A DNA stretch of 64,000 bases from Psychrosphaera haliotis (GTDB lineage: Bacteria; Pseudomonadota; Gammaproteobacteria; Enterobacterales; Alteromonadaceae). Below, piece after piece: positions 28,902 through 38,007 of this stretch (position 1 is the stretch's first letter; every line of letters starts with the position of its first letter). Made by a program: the position numbers and the translations under genes. The notes beneath the pieces were generated by a model, which worked only from the letters and a program-made list of their open reading frames with translations, was not told where the DNA came from and made no database searches. The stretch lies in NCBI RefSeq assembly GCF_009728465.1, contig NZ_WOCD01000001.1, positions 310,001 to 374,000 of the forward strand, written 5' to 3'.

Positions 28902-30023
28902 TTATTTATTTTTTTTCATCGAATCGGACTCTATCTGTTCAGAAAGCTCTTCCAGTTGATAAAAGACCGCTAAGCTCGCCTTTTCCATTTGCGCCAATAA
29001 CTCTATTGATCTCTTTTTGTTGCCCTCAGCATGAGCCTCCAAAGCTTGTCTACCATAGTTATGAACATCTGCATGAGGCTTCTCTATTTTCGAAAACGCA
29101 GAGTAGTGAGAGAATTGGTCCGCGCCATCGCCATTGTAATACCAATTCCCTAATCGACATTCGGTATGGTCAGTAAAGTCGTTAACCGTTTTGTCAGACA
29201 TACCTAGTAAAAGCTGATATACCTCTCCTTTCCACACAACGTGATCCATTTTTGCAGTTTCAATAAACGAGTTTGCCGACGAGTAAGATATAACCGAATA
29301 CATGCTTTTAGACATAGTGACGATTTCATTGGCCTTTTTCTCTATTGTTGTTGTGCTATCACTAATTTCGCTGCTTTTCTCACCAACACTATTAATACCA
29401 GCTATAACTCCGGTCATCTGTTGGTTCACTTGTTCAATCAAACTCGATATCTCATTTGAGGCCTCTGATGAACGCTGTGCTAATGTTCTCACCTCGTCGG
29501 CAACTACGGCAAAACCTCGTCCTTGCTCACCAGCCCTGGCGGCTTCAATAGCTGCGTTTAGTGCTAATAGGTTTGTTTGGTCTGAGATACTTTTGATAAT
29601 ATTGACGAAGTCATTTATTCCAGACATGACATTTTTAAGCTCATCCGCTGATTCAGACGCTTTTTTGTATTTTCGGTAATCTCAATAGTAGAGCCTGATG
29701 TACTTGATAACATTTTAGTTACGGTATCAAATAATTGTTTGGACTCATCAAAGTCACCACGATGCCTTATCAACTGGGACGATGACTCGGCTAAACTTTC
29801 ACGAATTTGATTTACTAAACTAGAGGATTGAATCCAAAGTTTTCCGTAGTCACTTAACGTCGAACTATCATCTCCCTTCGTATCTTGTTCTTGATGTCTC
29901 AGCCTACTGTTTTCAATTTTGACGTCTTTTAATTCACTTTCGAGCTGTTCATTTTTGAAACAATGTTTTCTAACTGTTCCTTGAGGGTTTTAATTTCTTC
30001 TTTTGTTTAGATCCGAATATCAT
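28902..30023 (-). pseudogene. Soluble chemoreceptor with C-terminal CZB zinc-binding domain, three frameshifts
   Basis: Joining four segments gives a protein of about 374 residues starting MIFGSKQKEE at 30023. It has an N-terminal coiled coil (EIKTLKEQLENIVSK, NEQLESELKDV), no membrane segment, then the MCP signalling tip ([37 protein letters not shown] is the conserved hairpin). The C-terminal CZB domain has HVVWKGEV, a conserved Cys, [19 protein letters not shown]. The reading frame is lost at three A-runs, T on the plus strand: 29661-29666, 29952-29956 and 30001-30004. Each is restored by one extra A. It resembles cytosolic TlpD-type receptors that sense oxidants or zinc. Three single-base losses in one gene argue strongly for sequencing error. 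Confidence 0.85.
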
Positions 30024-30417
30024 AGTTACTCTCTAATTAGTAAACAGGAATACTGATTGACATAAAAATTGACCTACATATTTTCCATGCAGGAATGGTA
30101 GAAATATGGACTTCTTACACAGAGTATAATCAGGATCTAATAAAACGCTTAATATTTAGATATTTTTTATCTTGTAATACCGCTTTAGTTTTATTTTTTT
30201 AAAAGCACTAAAATCATCAACAAACACAGCTATTTGAGTCTCTTTTTAGAATATTTACTCGGTGAGAGTTTGTTGCCTCTTTATAACTACATCGTCTAAT
30301 TAGATGGTTTATTAATCGATTCTAGTCTTGACTCTGAGGCAAAATTTGACCATAACATACTCATATTGTGTAACATTTGCGCAATTAAGCGATCACTAGA
30401 CAGTAAGGAACATAATT
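30024..30417. other. Intergenic region between chemoreceptor and Yip1 gene
   Basis: These 394 AT-rich bp separate divergent genes. AAGGAA at 30406-30411 serves the Yip1 gene. Several poly-T/poly-A tracts are present; no gene, hairpin or known motif was recognised. Confidence 0.45.
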
Positions 30418-31017
30418 ATGATACTAAACCACCTATGGGGTCTGTACGCGCATCCGGTTGAAGAATGGCACACCATTGACAATCGTCATGAAAGTTTTAA
30501 ATATTCGATGTCTCACATAATGATCATCGCATTAATACCAGCAATTTGTGGCTATTTCTCAGTAACTCAAATGGGTTGGAGTGTAGGCGTTGGTGAACCT
30601 CTTAAAATGACCCCTGACACTGCACTATTACTTTGCTCAGGAATGTACTTCGCGTTAATTGCGGGCGTATTTTTACTTGGCTACTTAGCGCATTGGATGG
30701 CTCACACCTTTGGTTCAGAACCAACTTACACACAAACACTAGAATTAGCAGCATACACAGCAACACCGTTATTTATGGCTGGCTTTGCAGCACTATACCC
30801 TGAAGTTTGGTTTGTAATGATTATCGGCTTAATTGCATTGTCTTATTCTGTATATTTACTTTATGCAGGCGTGCCAATTTTAATGCATATACCAGAAGAG
30901 CGTGGCTTTATTTATGCTAGTTCAGTGGTAACTTGTGGTCTTATATTACTCGTGTGTATTATGACCTCGTTTGCAATGTTCTGGAGCTCAGGTTACGCAC
31001 CAGCGTTTAGCCACTAG
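30418..31017 (+). CDS. Yip1-family inner-membrane protein
   Basis: The 199-residue protein has an N-terminal LYAHPVEEWHTI, then five predicted membrane helices (near 34-50, 70-95, 108-120, 128-150 and 165-190), and the central TLELAAYTATPLFMAG, the Yip1 domain signature (AAY.STP...G). Bacterial Yip1 proteins are integral membrane proteins of unknown role. It is a single gene with a strong bidirectional terminator between it and cysS. Confidence 0.87.
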   Translation: MILNHLWGLYAHPVEEWHTIDNRHESFKYSMSHIMIIALIPAICGYFSVTQMGWSVGVGEPLKMTPDTALLLCSGMYFALIAGVFLLGYLAHWMAHTFGSEPTYTQTLELAAYTATPLFMAGFAALYPEVWFVMIIGLIALSYSVYLLYAGVPILMHIPEERGFIYASSVVTCGLILLVCIMTSFAMFWSSGYAPAFSH

Positions 31018-31091
31018 ACTAACATTTGATAATAAGTTGTTGAGTAAGCTATTTAGACCTAGCCAACAACTCAAATAGAATATCAACCATC

Positions 31092-31121
31092 AAAAAAGCC
31101 GACATCACAGTCGGCTTTTTT
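31092..31121. terminator. Bidirectional rho-independent terminator (Yip1 gene / cysS)
   Basis: A perfect stem of AAAAAAGCCGAC with GTCGGCTTTTTT encloses a 6-nt loop between two convergent genes. A-run and T-run make it functional on both strands. Confidence 0.9.
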
Positions 31122-31179
31122 ATTTAAACATTAACTTTCTTTCGTAAATTAATGTTCTTTTATTTACTAAAACTAATCT

Positions 31180-32562
31180 CTAGCTTTTACGCCAAGTAGT
31201 ACCGTTAGCACCATCTTCTAGCACAACACCTAACGCATTTAACGCATCACGTGCTTCATCGGCCATTGCCCAATCTTTACTCGCTCTAGCTTCATTACGC
31301 TGAACTATCAATTGCTCAATCTTAGCGACTTCATCGTCATCTTGTTCGCCTTTGAAAAAGCTTTCTGGGTTGCTTTGCAATAACCCTAACACTTCACCAA
31401 ATTTAACCAGTACACCTGCCGTATTGTTGGCCGACGCTAAACCTTCCGCTTTTTCTTTGTTTAATTGCTTAACCAAATCAAACAAAACTGACAAGGCGAT
31501 TGGTGTATTAAAGTCATCATCCATCGCTTCATAGAAGTCTGCAGCTTGAGGGTAAGTTGATACATCAACATCCATATTAGGCTCAACATCTCTTAAACCA
31601 GAATATAGGCGCTCTAATGCAGACTTTGCTTGTTTCAAGTTGTCGTCAGAATAGTTTAACTGGCTGCGGTAATGACCTGACAATAAAAAGTAGCGAACGG
31701 TTTCCGCGTCATAAGTCTTTAATACTTCACGGACAGTAAAGAAGTTGCCCAAAGATTTTGACATCTTTTCATTATCAACTTGCACCATGCCTGTATGCAT
31801 CCAGTAATTTACATAAGGCGTGTCAAATGCACAGCATGACTGAGCAATTTCATTTTCATGGTGAGGGAACTGTAAATCTGAACCGCCGCCATGAATGTCA
31901 AAGTGTGTACCCAAATGTTTTGAGTTCATCGCAGAACACTCAATGTGCCAACCTGGACGGCCATTGCCCCACGGTGATTCCCAGCTTGGTTCATTAGCTT
32001 TTGCTAACTTCCACAAAACAAAATCCAGTGGATCACGTTTTGTCTCTTCAACATCAACCCTTGCACCTGCAACCAATTGCGTTAAATCTTGACGACCTAG
32101 CGCGCCGTATTTTTTAAAAGTAGACACTTCAAATAATACATCTCCGTTTCCGGCTACATACGCATGCCCTTTTTTAATTAAACGTTCAATAACGTCTATA
32201 ATTTCAGGCATATGCGTTGTTACTCTTGGTTCAATATCCGCTGGTAACATTTTTAATGCATCAAAGTCTTCATGCATCATCGCAATTGTACGATTCGTCA
32301 ACTCATCACAGGTTTCGTTATTTTCAATTGCACGTTTGATGATTTTATCGTCAACGTCTGTAATATTTCGAACAAACGTTACGTCATATCCTGTATGTCT
32401 AAAATAGCGCTGCATTACGTCAAACGCGACATAAGTACGACCATGACCCATATGCAATAAATCATATACAGTGATACCGCACACATACATGCCTACCTTG
32501 CCTGCTACTAAAGGTTTAAACGTCTCTTTTTGACGGGACAAAGTATTGTAAATGCGTAACAT
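31180..32562 (-). CDS. cysS: Cysteinyl-tRNA synthetase
   Basis: A 460-residue class I aminoacyl-tRNA synthetase that charges tRNA-Cys. It has [19 protein letters not shown] (zinc ligand C28 and the HIGH-type motif HMGH at 37-40), WHIECSAM and HHENEIAQS for zinc and substrate binding, and the KMSKSLGN loop near residue 266. Length and start match the family. It is a single gene with 117 bp to serB upstream. Confidence 0.97.
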   Translation of the reverse strand: MLRIYNTLSRQKETFKPLVAGKVGMYVCGITVYDLLHMGHGRTYVAFDVMQRYFRHTGYDVTFVRNITDVDDKIIKRAIENNETCDELTNRTIAMMHEDFDALKMLPADIEPRVTTHMPEIIDVIERLIKKGHAYVAGNGDVLFEVSTFKKYGALGRQDLTQLVAGARVDVEETKRDPLDFVLWKLAKANEPSWESPWGNGRPGWHIECSAMNSKHLGTHFDIHGGGSDLQFPHHENEIAQSCCAFDTPYVNYWMHTGMVQVDNEKMSKSLGNFFTVREVLKTYDAETVRYFLLSGHYRSQLNYSDDNLKQAKSALERLYSGLRDVEPNMDVDVSTYPQAADFYEAMDDDFNTPIALSVLFDLVKQLNKEKAEGLASANNTAGVLVKFGEVLGLLQSNPESFFKGEQDDDEVAKIEQLIVQRNEARASKDWAMADEARDALNALGVVLEDGANGTTWRKS

Positions 32563-32679
32563 GTGTTTTCCTGATTCTGTTTAGTTTTTGTTGAGTTGCT
32601 TAATTAGTGTAGCCTTGCTGACACACTAATTCCTTAATGGCGGCATTTTAACAAACCAACCACGTTTTACACTTTAATT

Positions 32680-33909
32680 TTAACCAATTAAGTACAATAG
32701 CTGATCAAGCCCACCTTGCCTAACTGATACATCGGCCTGCTCACACACTAGAGGTTTAGCATGAAACGCGACGCCTAAACTGGCAACTGCCATCATTTTT
32801 AAGTCGTTTGCACCATCGCCCATGGCAATAGTTTGCGACATTGGAATGTTAAATTGTTTTGATAAGTTTAAAACGGCGTCAGCTTTAGCTTGTGCATCTA
32901 TTACTTTACCACTAACGGTGCCCGAGAGCTTAGCGTCTTTAATGTCTAAGTTATTAGCTAACGTTATATCGAGCCCGAGTTGTTCTTTTAACGCTTCTGT
33001 CATTGCTGTAAAACCACCTGACACGATGGCAATTTTCCAATGGTGTTGTTTTAAACACGATACTAACAATTCTAAGCCTGGCATTAAGGGCAATTTACTC
33101 GCAACATCTGTTATTACCGATTGAGGTGCCCCTTTTAACGTTGCTACTCTTGCATGTAAGCTTTCTGCGAAGTCTAACTCACCGCGCATTGCCGAGGCAG
33201 TAACCGCCGCCACTTGTTCTCCAACGCCTGCTAATTTGGCAATTTCATCAATGCATTCAATTTGAATAGCGGTACTATCCATGTCCATGACCAATAACCC
33301 AGGTTTATTAAGTGCTGGAATTTTTAGGCCCGGTACTTTGGATTCACTATTAATGAATGCAACCTCAAGACCATGCTCATCAGCGATAGAATTAATTGAG
33401 TTTTCCATATTTGAGCTTTTAATATTAGCGCTTTTAATATTAGGATTTTCATTATCAGTGTTTTCAGTATTAAAGCTTTCATTATTAAAGCTTTCAACAT
33501 TAGAATGATTTGGGATCAAAAACTCAACCGCACCAGGCAGCGACGCTAACGGTTTAACGATACGCGTAACTGCTTCAACGCCAAGACCTTTAATAACCGA
33601 ATGAATATGAAACAAGGCTTGCCATTCAAAGTCAGAACTAGAAAATGAATCCCCTGCGTTATTACCTGTAATAGCTGATATGTTGTTTTTAAAAACGACT
33701 AACTTCCTAACTTGCGAGTCTTCTTTTGTACTGAATTTCTCAAGTTTAACGTACACCGCACTTTCAGCCTTATTTGCATCCTCTGCATTATCCGTTAAAA
33801 ACTTAAGTGTAAAATACTGAGTTGTTTGCAACTCGGCCATTACTTCAACTAGTGAGCAGTCACTAAGATTAAAAACATGGCTATAAGAAAATGGAGCGGT
33901 TGATGTCAT
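32680..33909 (-). CDS. serB: Phosphoserine phosphatase, with a repeat-rich insertion
   Basis: SerB catalyses the last step of serine synthesis. The HAD core is complete: LLVMDMDSTAIQIECIDE near residue 206 (nucleophile Asp), IVSGGFTAMTE and GDGANDLKMM. The N-terminal part is the gammaproteobacterial ACT-like regulatory region. The start is placed at 33909 (409 residues); an ATG at 34014 would add 35 residues (MLETKSRL...) that are not family-like. Between the two domains lies a 35-residue Asn/Ser-rich stretch of pentapeptide-like repeats, unusual for SerB. It is divergent from smp, as in E. coli. Confidence 0.93.
   Translation of the reverse strand: MTSTAPFSYSHVFNLSDCSLVEVMAELQTTQYFTLKFLTDNAEDANKAESAVYVKLEKFSTKEDSQVRKLVVFKNNISAITGNNAGDSFSSSDFEWQALFHIHSVIKGLGVEAVTRIVKPLASLPGAVEFLIPNHSNVESFNNESFNTENTDNENPNIKSANIKSSNMENSINSIADEHGLEVAFINSESKVPGLKIPALNKPGLLVMDMDSTAIQIECIDEIAKLAGVGEQVAAVTASAMRGELDFAESLHARVATLKGAPQSVITDVASKLPLMPGLELLVSCLKQHHWKIAIVSGGFTAMTEALKEQLGLDITLANNLDIKDAKLSGTVSGKVIDAQAKADAVLNLSKQFNIPMSQTIAMGDGANDLKMMAVASLGVAFHAKPLVCEQADVSVRQGGLDQLLYLIG
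33401..33505 (-). repeat. Degenerate 15-bp repeat inside serB
   Basis: About seven imperfect 15-bp units (for example GCTTTTAATATTAGC and TTATTAAAGCTTTCA occurring twice each on the plus strand) encode SFNNE, TENTD, NENPN, IKSAN, IKSSN and MENSI. Unit length is a multiple of three, so copy changes keep the frame. Confidence 0.8.
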
Positions 33910-34029
33910 TCTATTTAAGACTCTAAAATACAATTTCTTAGAATATACCAAACTACATTGCTTTTTTTGGAATAAATGCGCACTATTTATTAATCTACTT
34001 TTTGTTTCTAACAAGCTAAATGGACCAAT

Positions 34030-34629
34030 ATGGCCACCAAAGTTACCTATATTAAAACTTCATCGGTAAATAAAAAGCTACTGCAGTTATTGGCAGGTGT
34101 AGTTTTAGTTATTTTTACCTTGAGTTTATGGGTGGATATAAAAACAAAAGGTAATCAGTTGTTAGAAGAAAATGCCATCGTACTTGCCGATAATTTATTA
34201 CAACAAAGCAGTCACAGCGCTGCCTATTATATTTCAGAAAATGACATTGAATCTTTAGAAATATTAACATCGTCGGCTTTAGTTTCAGAAAACATTTACG
34301 AAATGCTAATTTATAATAAATATGGGGAATTACTGAGTAAAAGTAGTAACGCAGTTCCTGCGAAGGAACGCTTTGTGAATATAGACAAAGAACTAAATGG
34401 TTTCCTGCCAACACCCTATGTTACCGACATTTATAGTGAAGACGGACGTTTGCTCGGTTTTATTCGTGTAACCGTATTAATTAGAAATCTACAAACATCT
34501 GGCATTAATTACGTCTATACGATGACAAAACAGGTGATATTGATCATGTTATTGTCCGGGTTAATTGGCTATTTGTTTACGAATGGACTCAAACCATTTT
34601 CAGCTAATGCTTATATGGTTAAAGACTAA
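34030..34629 (+). CDS. ytjB: Smp / YtjB (AhpA) family membrane protein
   Basis: A 199-residue protein with an N-terminal membrane helix (near 18-34), an extracytoplasmic region with SAAYYISENDIESLEIL, ILTSSALVSENIYEMLIY and DGRLLGFIRVT (PAS-like), and a second helix near 170-188. This matches Smp/YtjB, which is divergent from serB in E. coli. Its function is unclear. The stop at 34629 overlaps the last 11 bp of the convergent tatD-like gene. Confidence 0.82.
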   Translation: MATKVTYIKTSSVNKKLLQLLAGVVLVIFTLSLWVDIKTKGNQLLEENAIVLADNLLQQSSHSAAYYISENDIESLEILTSSALVSENIYEMLIYNKYGELLSKSSNAVPAKERFVNIDKELNGFLPTPYVTDIYSEDGRLLGFIRVTVLIRNLQTSGINYVYTMTKQVILIMLLSGLIGYLFTNGLKPFSANAYMVKD

Positions 34630-35404
34630 ATCCAAATAACTCTTTGCAATTTTCGCTAGTCTTTAAAGCCACTTCTTCAAGTGTTAATTCCTTCAAGCTT
34701 GCCAAACATAATGCAATTTCTAAAATGTTAGCAGGTTCATTTCTATGCCCTTGTTTGCCATTTAATGGCATGTCTGGTGAATCAGTTTCTAACACGATAT
34801 GTGACAAATCTAGGTTTTTAAAAGTGCTCTGAGTTTTTTTACTTCTCTCGTAAGTAATGGTGCCGCCACAGCCTAACTTAAAGCCTAAATTAATATATCG
34901 TTGCGCGTCTTCCAAACTGCCAGTAAAAGCATGAATTACACCACCGCTAAGAGGCTGTATTCGTTTAAAGCTTTGATGAATCAAATGATGTGATTTGCGA
35001 TGATGAATAACGAGCGGTTTGTTACATTGATTAGCGATGTCTATGTGCGTCTCAAAAACAGCTTGCTGATGCGCTGCACTGAAGCACTCTTCTTGCCTAT
35101 TTTCTGCAAGAAAACCATCAATACCACATTCACCTATCGCACTAACCCAACTCTCTGTTGAGCAACGAGCAAGCAGGTCTAAGTCGCTGGTATTAAATTC
35201 GTTTAAAAAATATGGGTGTAAACCAATGCCCGACTTAATCGACGTATTTACTTGAGAAAGCTGTTTTAAAGATGGCCATTGTTGAGATTTAATACCGGGT
35301 ACAAAAAACCTCTCCACATGGTTTTGATGGGCATCTGACAAAACTTGATCAAGATCTTTGGCAAACACCTCAAAATCTAAATGGCAATGGCTATCAACTA
35401 ACAT
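34619..35404 (-). CDS. TatD-family metal-dependent hydrolase (YjjV-like)
   Basis: A 261-residue TIM-barrel hydrolase, probably a DNase. Metal ligands are visible: VDSHCHLDFE (HxH at the N terminus), GECGID (Glu), PLVIHHRKSHH, GGVIHAFTG and LETDSPDMP (Asp). These define the TatD/YjjV/YcfH group; position near serB favours YjjV. It follows pdxH by 35 bp on the same strand, so co-transcription is likely. Confidence 0.9.
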   Translation of the reverse strand: MLVDSHCHLDFEVFAKDLDQVLSDAHQNHVERFFVPGIKSQQWPSLKQLSQVNTSIKSGIGLHPYFLNEFNTSDLDLLARCSTESWVSAIGECGIDGFLAENRQEECFSAAHQQAVFETHIDIANQCNKPLVIHHRKSHHLIHQSFKRIQPLSGGVIHAFTGSLEDAQRYINLGFKLGCGGTITYERSKKTQSTFKNLDLSHIVLETDSPDMPLNGKQGHRNEPANILEIALCLASLKELTLEEVALKTSENCKELFGFSL

Positions 35405-35439
35405 TATATTTAATAAAGCTCATGACTTAGCATTAAGGC

Positions 35440-36081
35440 TTAAGGAGCCAAACGCTCAATTGACCAACCCTGCGGTGTTTTTGTGTAAAGCATGCGATCA
35501 TGAAGTCTATGCTCACCACCTTGCCAAAACTCAATTTTAATTGGTTTAACTCTAAAGCCACCCCAAAAATCAGGTGCTGGTATTTCACCTTTTAAGAACT
35601 TATCTTTCATGCGCGCAAAACCTTGCATTAAAAGCTCTCTTGATTTAATTGGCTGAGACTGGTGAGAAGCGTAAGCAGCCAACTGGCTCTCTTTAGGCCG
35701 AGATAAAAAGTAGGCCATATTTTCTTTGGTACTTAGAGGCTCGACTTCACCATAAACAATGACTTGTCGCTCTAAAATATGCCATGGGAAATGTAGCGAT
35801 ATTTTTGGATTATTTTTTAACTCTTGAGCTTTTCGGCTGCCTAAATTAGTAAAAAAGACAAACCCGTTTTCATCACAGTTTTTCAACAACACTATTCGTT
35901 GAGATGGCTGGCCGGTTGCATCAACTGTAGCAACAACCATCGCCGTTGGATCGGGAAGTTTTGCCTCAATAACTTGTTGCAACCAAGACTCAAACTGTAA
36001 AAACGGATTCGGATTTACATCCGATTCACTTAAATTGCCTTGGCAATACTCGCGACGGAGATTAGATAATTCCACCAGCAT
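35440..36081 (-). CDS. pdxH: Pyridoxamine 5'-phosphate oxidase
   Basis: PdxH is an FMN enzyme oxidising PNP/PMP to PLP, the cofactor needed by GcvP in this window among others. The 213-residue protein has the N-terminal [14 protein letters not shown], then [38 protein letters not shown] (FMN binding) and the C-terminal substrate loop [18 protein letters not shown] plus RLHDR. Start and length fit. Confidence 0.97.
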   Translation of the reverse strand: MLVELSNLRREYCQGNLSESDVNPNPFLQFESWLQQVIEAKLPDPTAMVVATVDATGQPSQRIVLLKNCDENGFVFFTNLGSRKAQELKNNPKISLHFPWHILERQVIVYGEVEPLSTKENMAYFLSRPKESQLAAYASHQSQPIKSRELLMQGFARMKDKFLKGEIPAPDFWGGFRVKPIKIEFWQGGEHRLHDRMLYTKTPQGWSIERLAP

Positions 36082-36151
36082 GTCCTCTTAAACAATGACT
36101 TAGCAATAGTATACGAGTATTTAACTGATATGCGTCAGCAATTTTTTACTT

Positions 36152-36949
36152 TTAACCAAATACCGCTACGACCTGCCTTGATAAAGCGACAAGTCTACCG
36201 TTCTGATCCCAAAAGTCTGCCTCTTCATGACCATACCCTTGGTTTACATGCGATGCTTTTACTACACAAGCTAACCAGTCTGTTGGTGATATTTCACTTA
36301 TTGGGTGAATAAACTCTATGTCCCAACTCATTGTGCTTGCTGGAGCGGGTAACTTCATCATTTGGAACATAGTCGGCGGCCACGCGTCCATTAATGCAAT
36401 TAGGTAAGCCATTTTCATTTGACTTGGGGCTTTAGATAGTCGGCACCAACCGTGCATTTCAGGATCTTTTTTAGTGCCAACTGAAAAGCTTCCTTTTTCT
36501 AACGCAAGATCAAAATGTCGAATAAACTTAGGCACGATTTTAGGTATCTGTGGGATGAACTTAGCTTTTTTAGGGATTGGCATGTCATGTTTAGGATGGT
36601 CTATGTGATTAAGTTTTGATTCTCGAGAAACACCAAAACATACTTGTGCCATTACACCCACTTGACCGTTTTGAATCACTTTAGCCAATATTTGAGTTAC
36701 GTTCCTTCCGGTTCTCAACACTTCAGCGCTAACTTCAACTTCTTCATCAACGTTTAATGGGCCAACAAAATTACAATGGAACGCTCTTAGCTCTCGTCCA
36801 TCTGAGATTAAATTTTCAGCGGCTTGATAGGCTAATGCTGCAGAAAGGCCACCGAATACTGTGCGCCCTTGAGACCAGTTATCTGGGATAGTCAGTTTAT
36901 AACTTTCTTGCTTCTCACTAAAATTTTCAAATATCGATTCGATATCCAT
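36152..36949 (-). CDS. Acyl-CoA thioesterase-like protein (double hotdog)
   Basis: The 265-residue protein has an N-terminal hotdog half (WSQGRTVFGGLSAALAYQAAE, then LRAFHCNFVGPLNVDEEVEV) and a C-terminal half with MSWDIEFIHPISE. This is the TesB-like thioesterase superfamily arrangement. It would hydrolyse acyl-CoAs; the chain preference is unknown. It is a single gene, 70 bp upstream of pdxH on the same strand. Confidence 0.82.
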   Translation of the reverse strand: MDIESIFENFSEKQESYKLTIPDNWSQGRTVFGGLSAALAYQAAENLISDGRELRAFHCNFVGPLNVDEEVEVSAEVLRTGRNVTQILAKVIQNGQVGVMAQVCFGVSRESKLNHIDHPKHDMPIPKKAKFIPQIPKIVPKFIRHFDLALEKGSFSVGTKKDPEMHGWCRLSKAPSQMKMAYLIALMDAWPPTMFQMMKLPAPASTMSWDIEFIHPISEISPTDWLACVVKASHVNQGYGHEEADFWDQNGRLVALSRQVVAVFG

Positions 36950-37122
36950 GTTACTTATCCTTTTGTTAATTGCTCAAGACAAAACAGCGACTGGTCGGAC
37001 TTCAACAAAGTATTTATCCAGTCTAGCCAATTATTTATATCTTGAAAACAAAAGTTTATTGCTATTTGATTAATATTCGGCCAGAATGAACAAAACACTG
37101 TTAGAAGTCTAAGGGGTTAATA

Positions 37123-37821
37123 GTGAAACAACTTATCAAAAATGGCGTGATTGCCGCGTCGATGCTTTTATCAAGTGTTGCTGTCGCATCTCCAATTACA
37201 TATGAATTCGATATTGATTATTCAGGTACGACCGTTATCGGAGCTGATGAATATGAAGTGCAAGGCACTGGTTTATTTAGCTTATTCGGTGAGCTAGATT
37301 TCGGTGTAAATGCGATAACATCTACAGATTTTTCAAATTTGTCTTACCAGGCAAGTTTTAACTTCATAAATCAAACTAATCCAGGTGATGACAAAATAGA
37401 CTTAATATCTATAGTGACAAACGTTTTCACTCCAAGTATGTACAACTTTAGTTTGTTTATTGCCAACGATCTCAATACCGTATTTTGGGGTAATGGTGGC
37501 TCTGGTGAGAGCTCGTTCGCTATAGAAAGCACTAATCTAAATGCTCCAGCTATGCCAGCGCTTGGCGTTTCGTTTGATACAAACATATTTCACGAACCAA
37601 CTCTTGATCTAGACGGTGGTGGTCGCTTTTTGCTTACCGACCTAGATAATCTAATTTTGATTGAAGGTATGGATAGAGAGTATTCAATGGCGATGAGAAA
37701 CGGCAATTTAGGTCAACCAATACCACCATCAGGCGGTTCTAATAATGTACCTGAGCCTTCTACTTGGTTGTTAATGGCTGCTGGTTTGGCATTTACTGCA
37801 AGACGTTATAAGTCAAAATAG
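37123..37821 (+). CDS. PEP-CTERM sorting-domain exported protein
   Basis: The 232-residue protein has a signal peptide (GVIAASMLLSSVAVASP) and a C-terminal PEP-CTERM anchor: NVPEPSTW followed by a short hydrophobic helix (LLMAAGLAF) and a basic tail TARRYKSK. Such proteins are cut and attached by exosortase, usually alongside extracellular polysaccharide synthesis. No exosortase gene lies in this window. The body (25-205) is a beta-rich domain with no recognised family. It is a single gene with its own terminator. Confidence 0.87.
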   Translation: MKQLIKNGVIAASMLLSSVAVASPITYEFDIDYSGTTVIGADEYEVQGTGLFSLFGELDFGVNAITSTDFSNLSYQASFNFINQTNPGDDKIDLISIVTNVFTPSMYNFSLFIANDLNTVFWGNGGSGESSFAIESTNLNAPAMPALGVSFDTNIFHEPTLDLDGGGRFLLTDLDNLILIEGMDREYSMAMRNGNLGQPIPPSGGSNNVPEPSTWLLMAAGLAFTARRYKSK

Positions 37822-37867
37822 TAGTTAGAATTCGTCTAGTAACTTATTAGACTAATTTTATTCAAAT

Positions 37868-37894
37868 AAAAAGCGCTCAATGAGCGCTTTTTTT
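37868..37894 (+). terminator. Rho-independent terminator after PEP-CTERM gene
   Basis: AAAAAGCGCTCA pairs with TGAGCGCTTTTT around a single-base loop centre and is followed by further T. It lies 47 bp after the stop. Confidence 0.85.
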
Positions 37895-37937
37895 GTTTCT
37901 GTTGAATGACCAGTTCTAAATAATTATTAAGCTATGC

Positions 37938-37997
37938 AAGTAGCTACCTGCCTATCCAAGTAGCTACCTGCCTACCCAAGTGACTGCCAGCCTGCGT
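37938..37997. repeat. 20-bp tandem repeat, three copies
   Basis: CAAGTAGCTACCTGCCTA(T/C)C is repeated nearly perfectly twice, with a third degenerate copy (AAGTGACTGCCAGCCTGCG). It ends just before the TIGR03545 stop codon (38008) and lies in a convergent intergenic gap. Confidence 0.8.
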
Positions 37998-38007
37998 CAA
38001 AGGTTAT

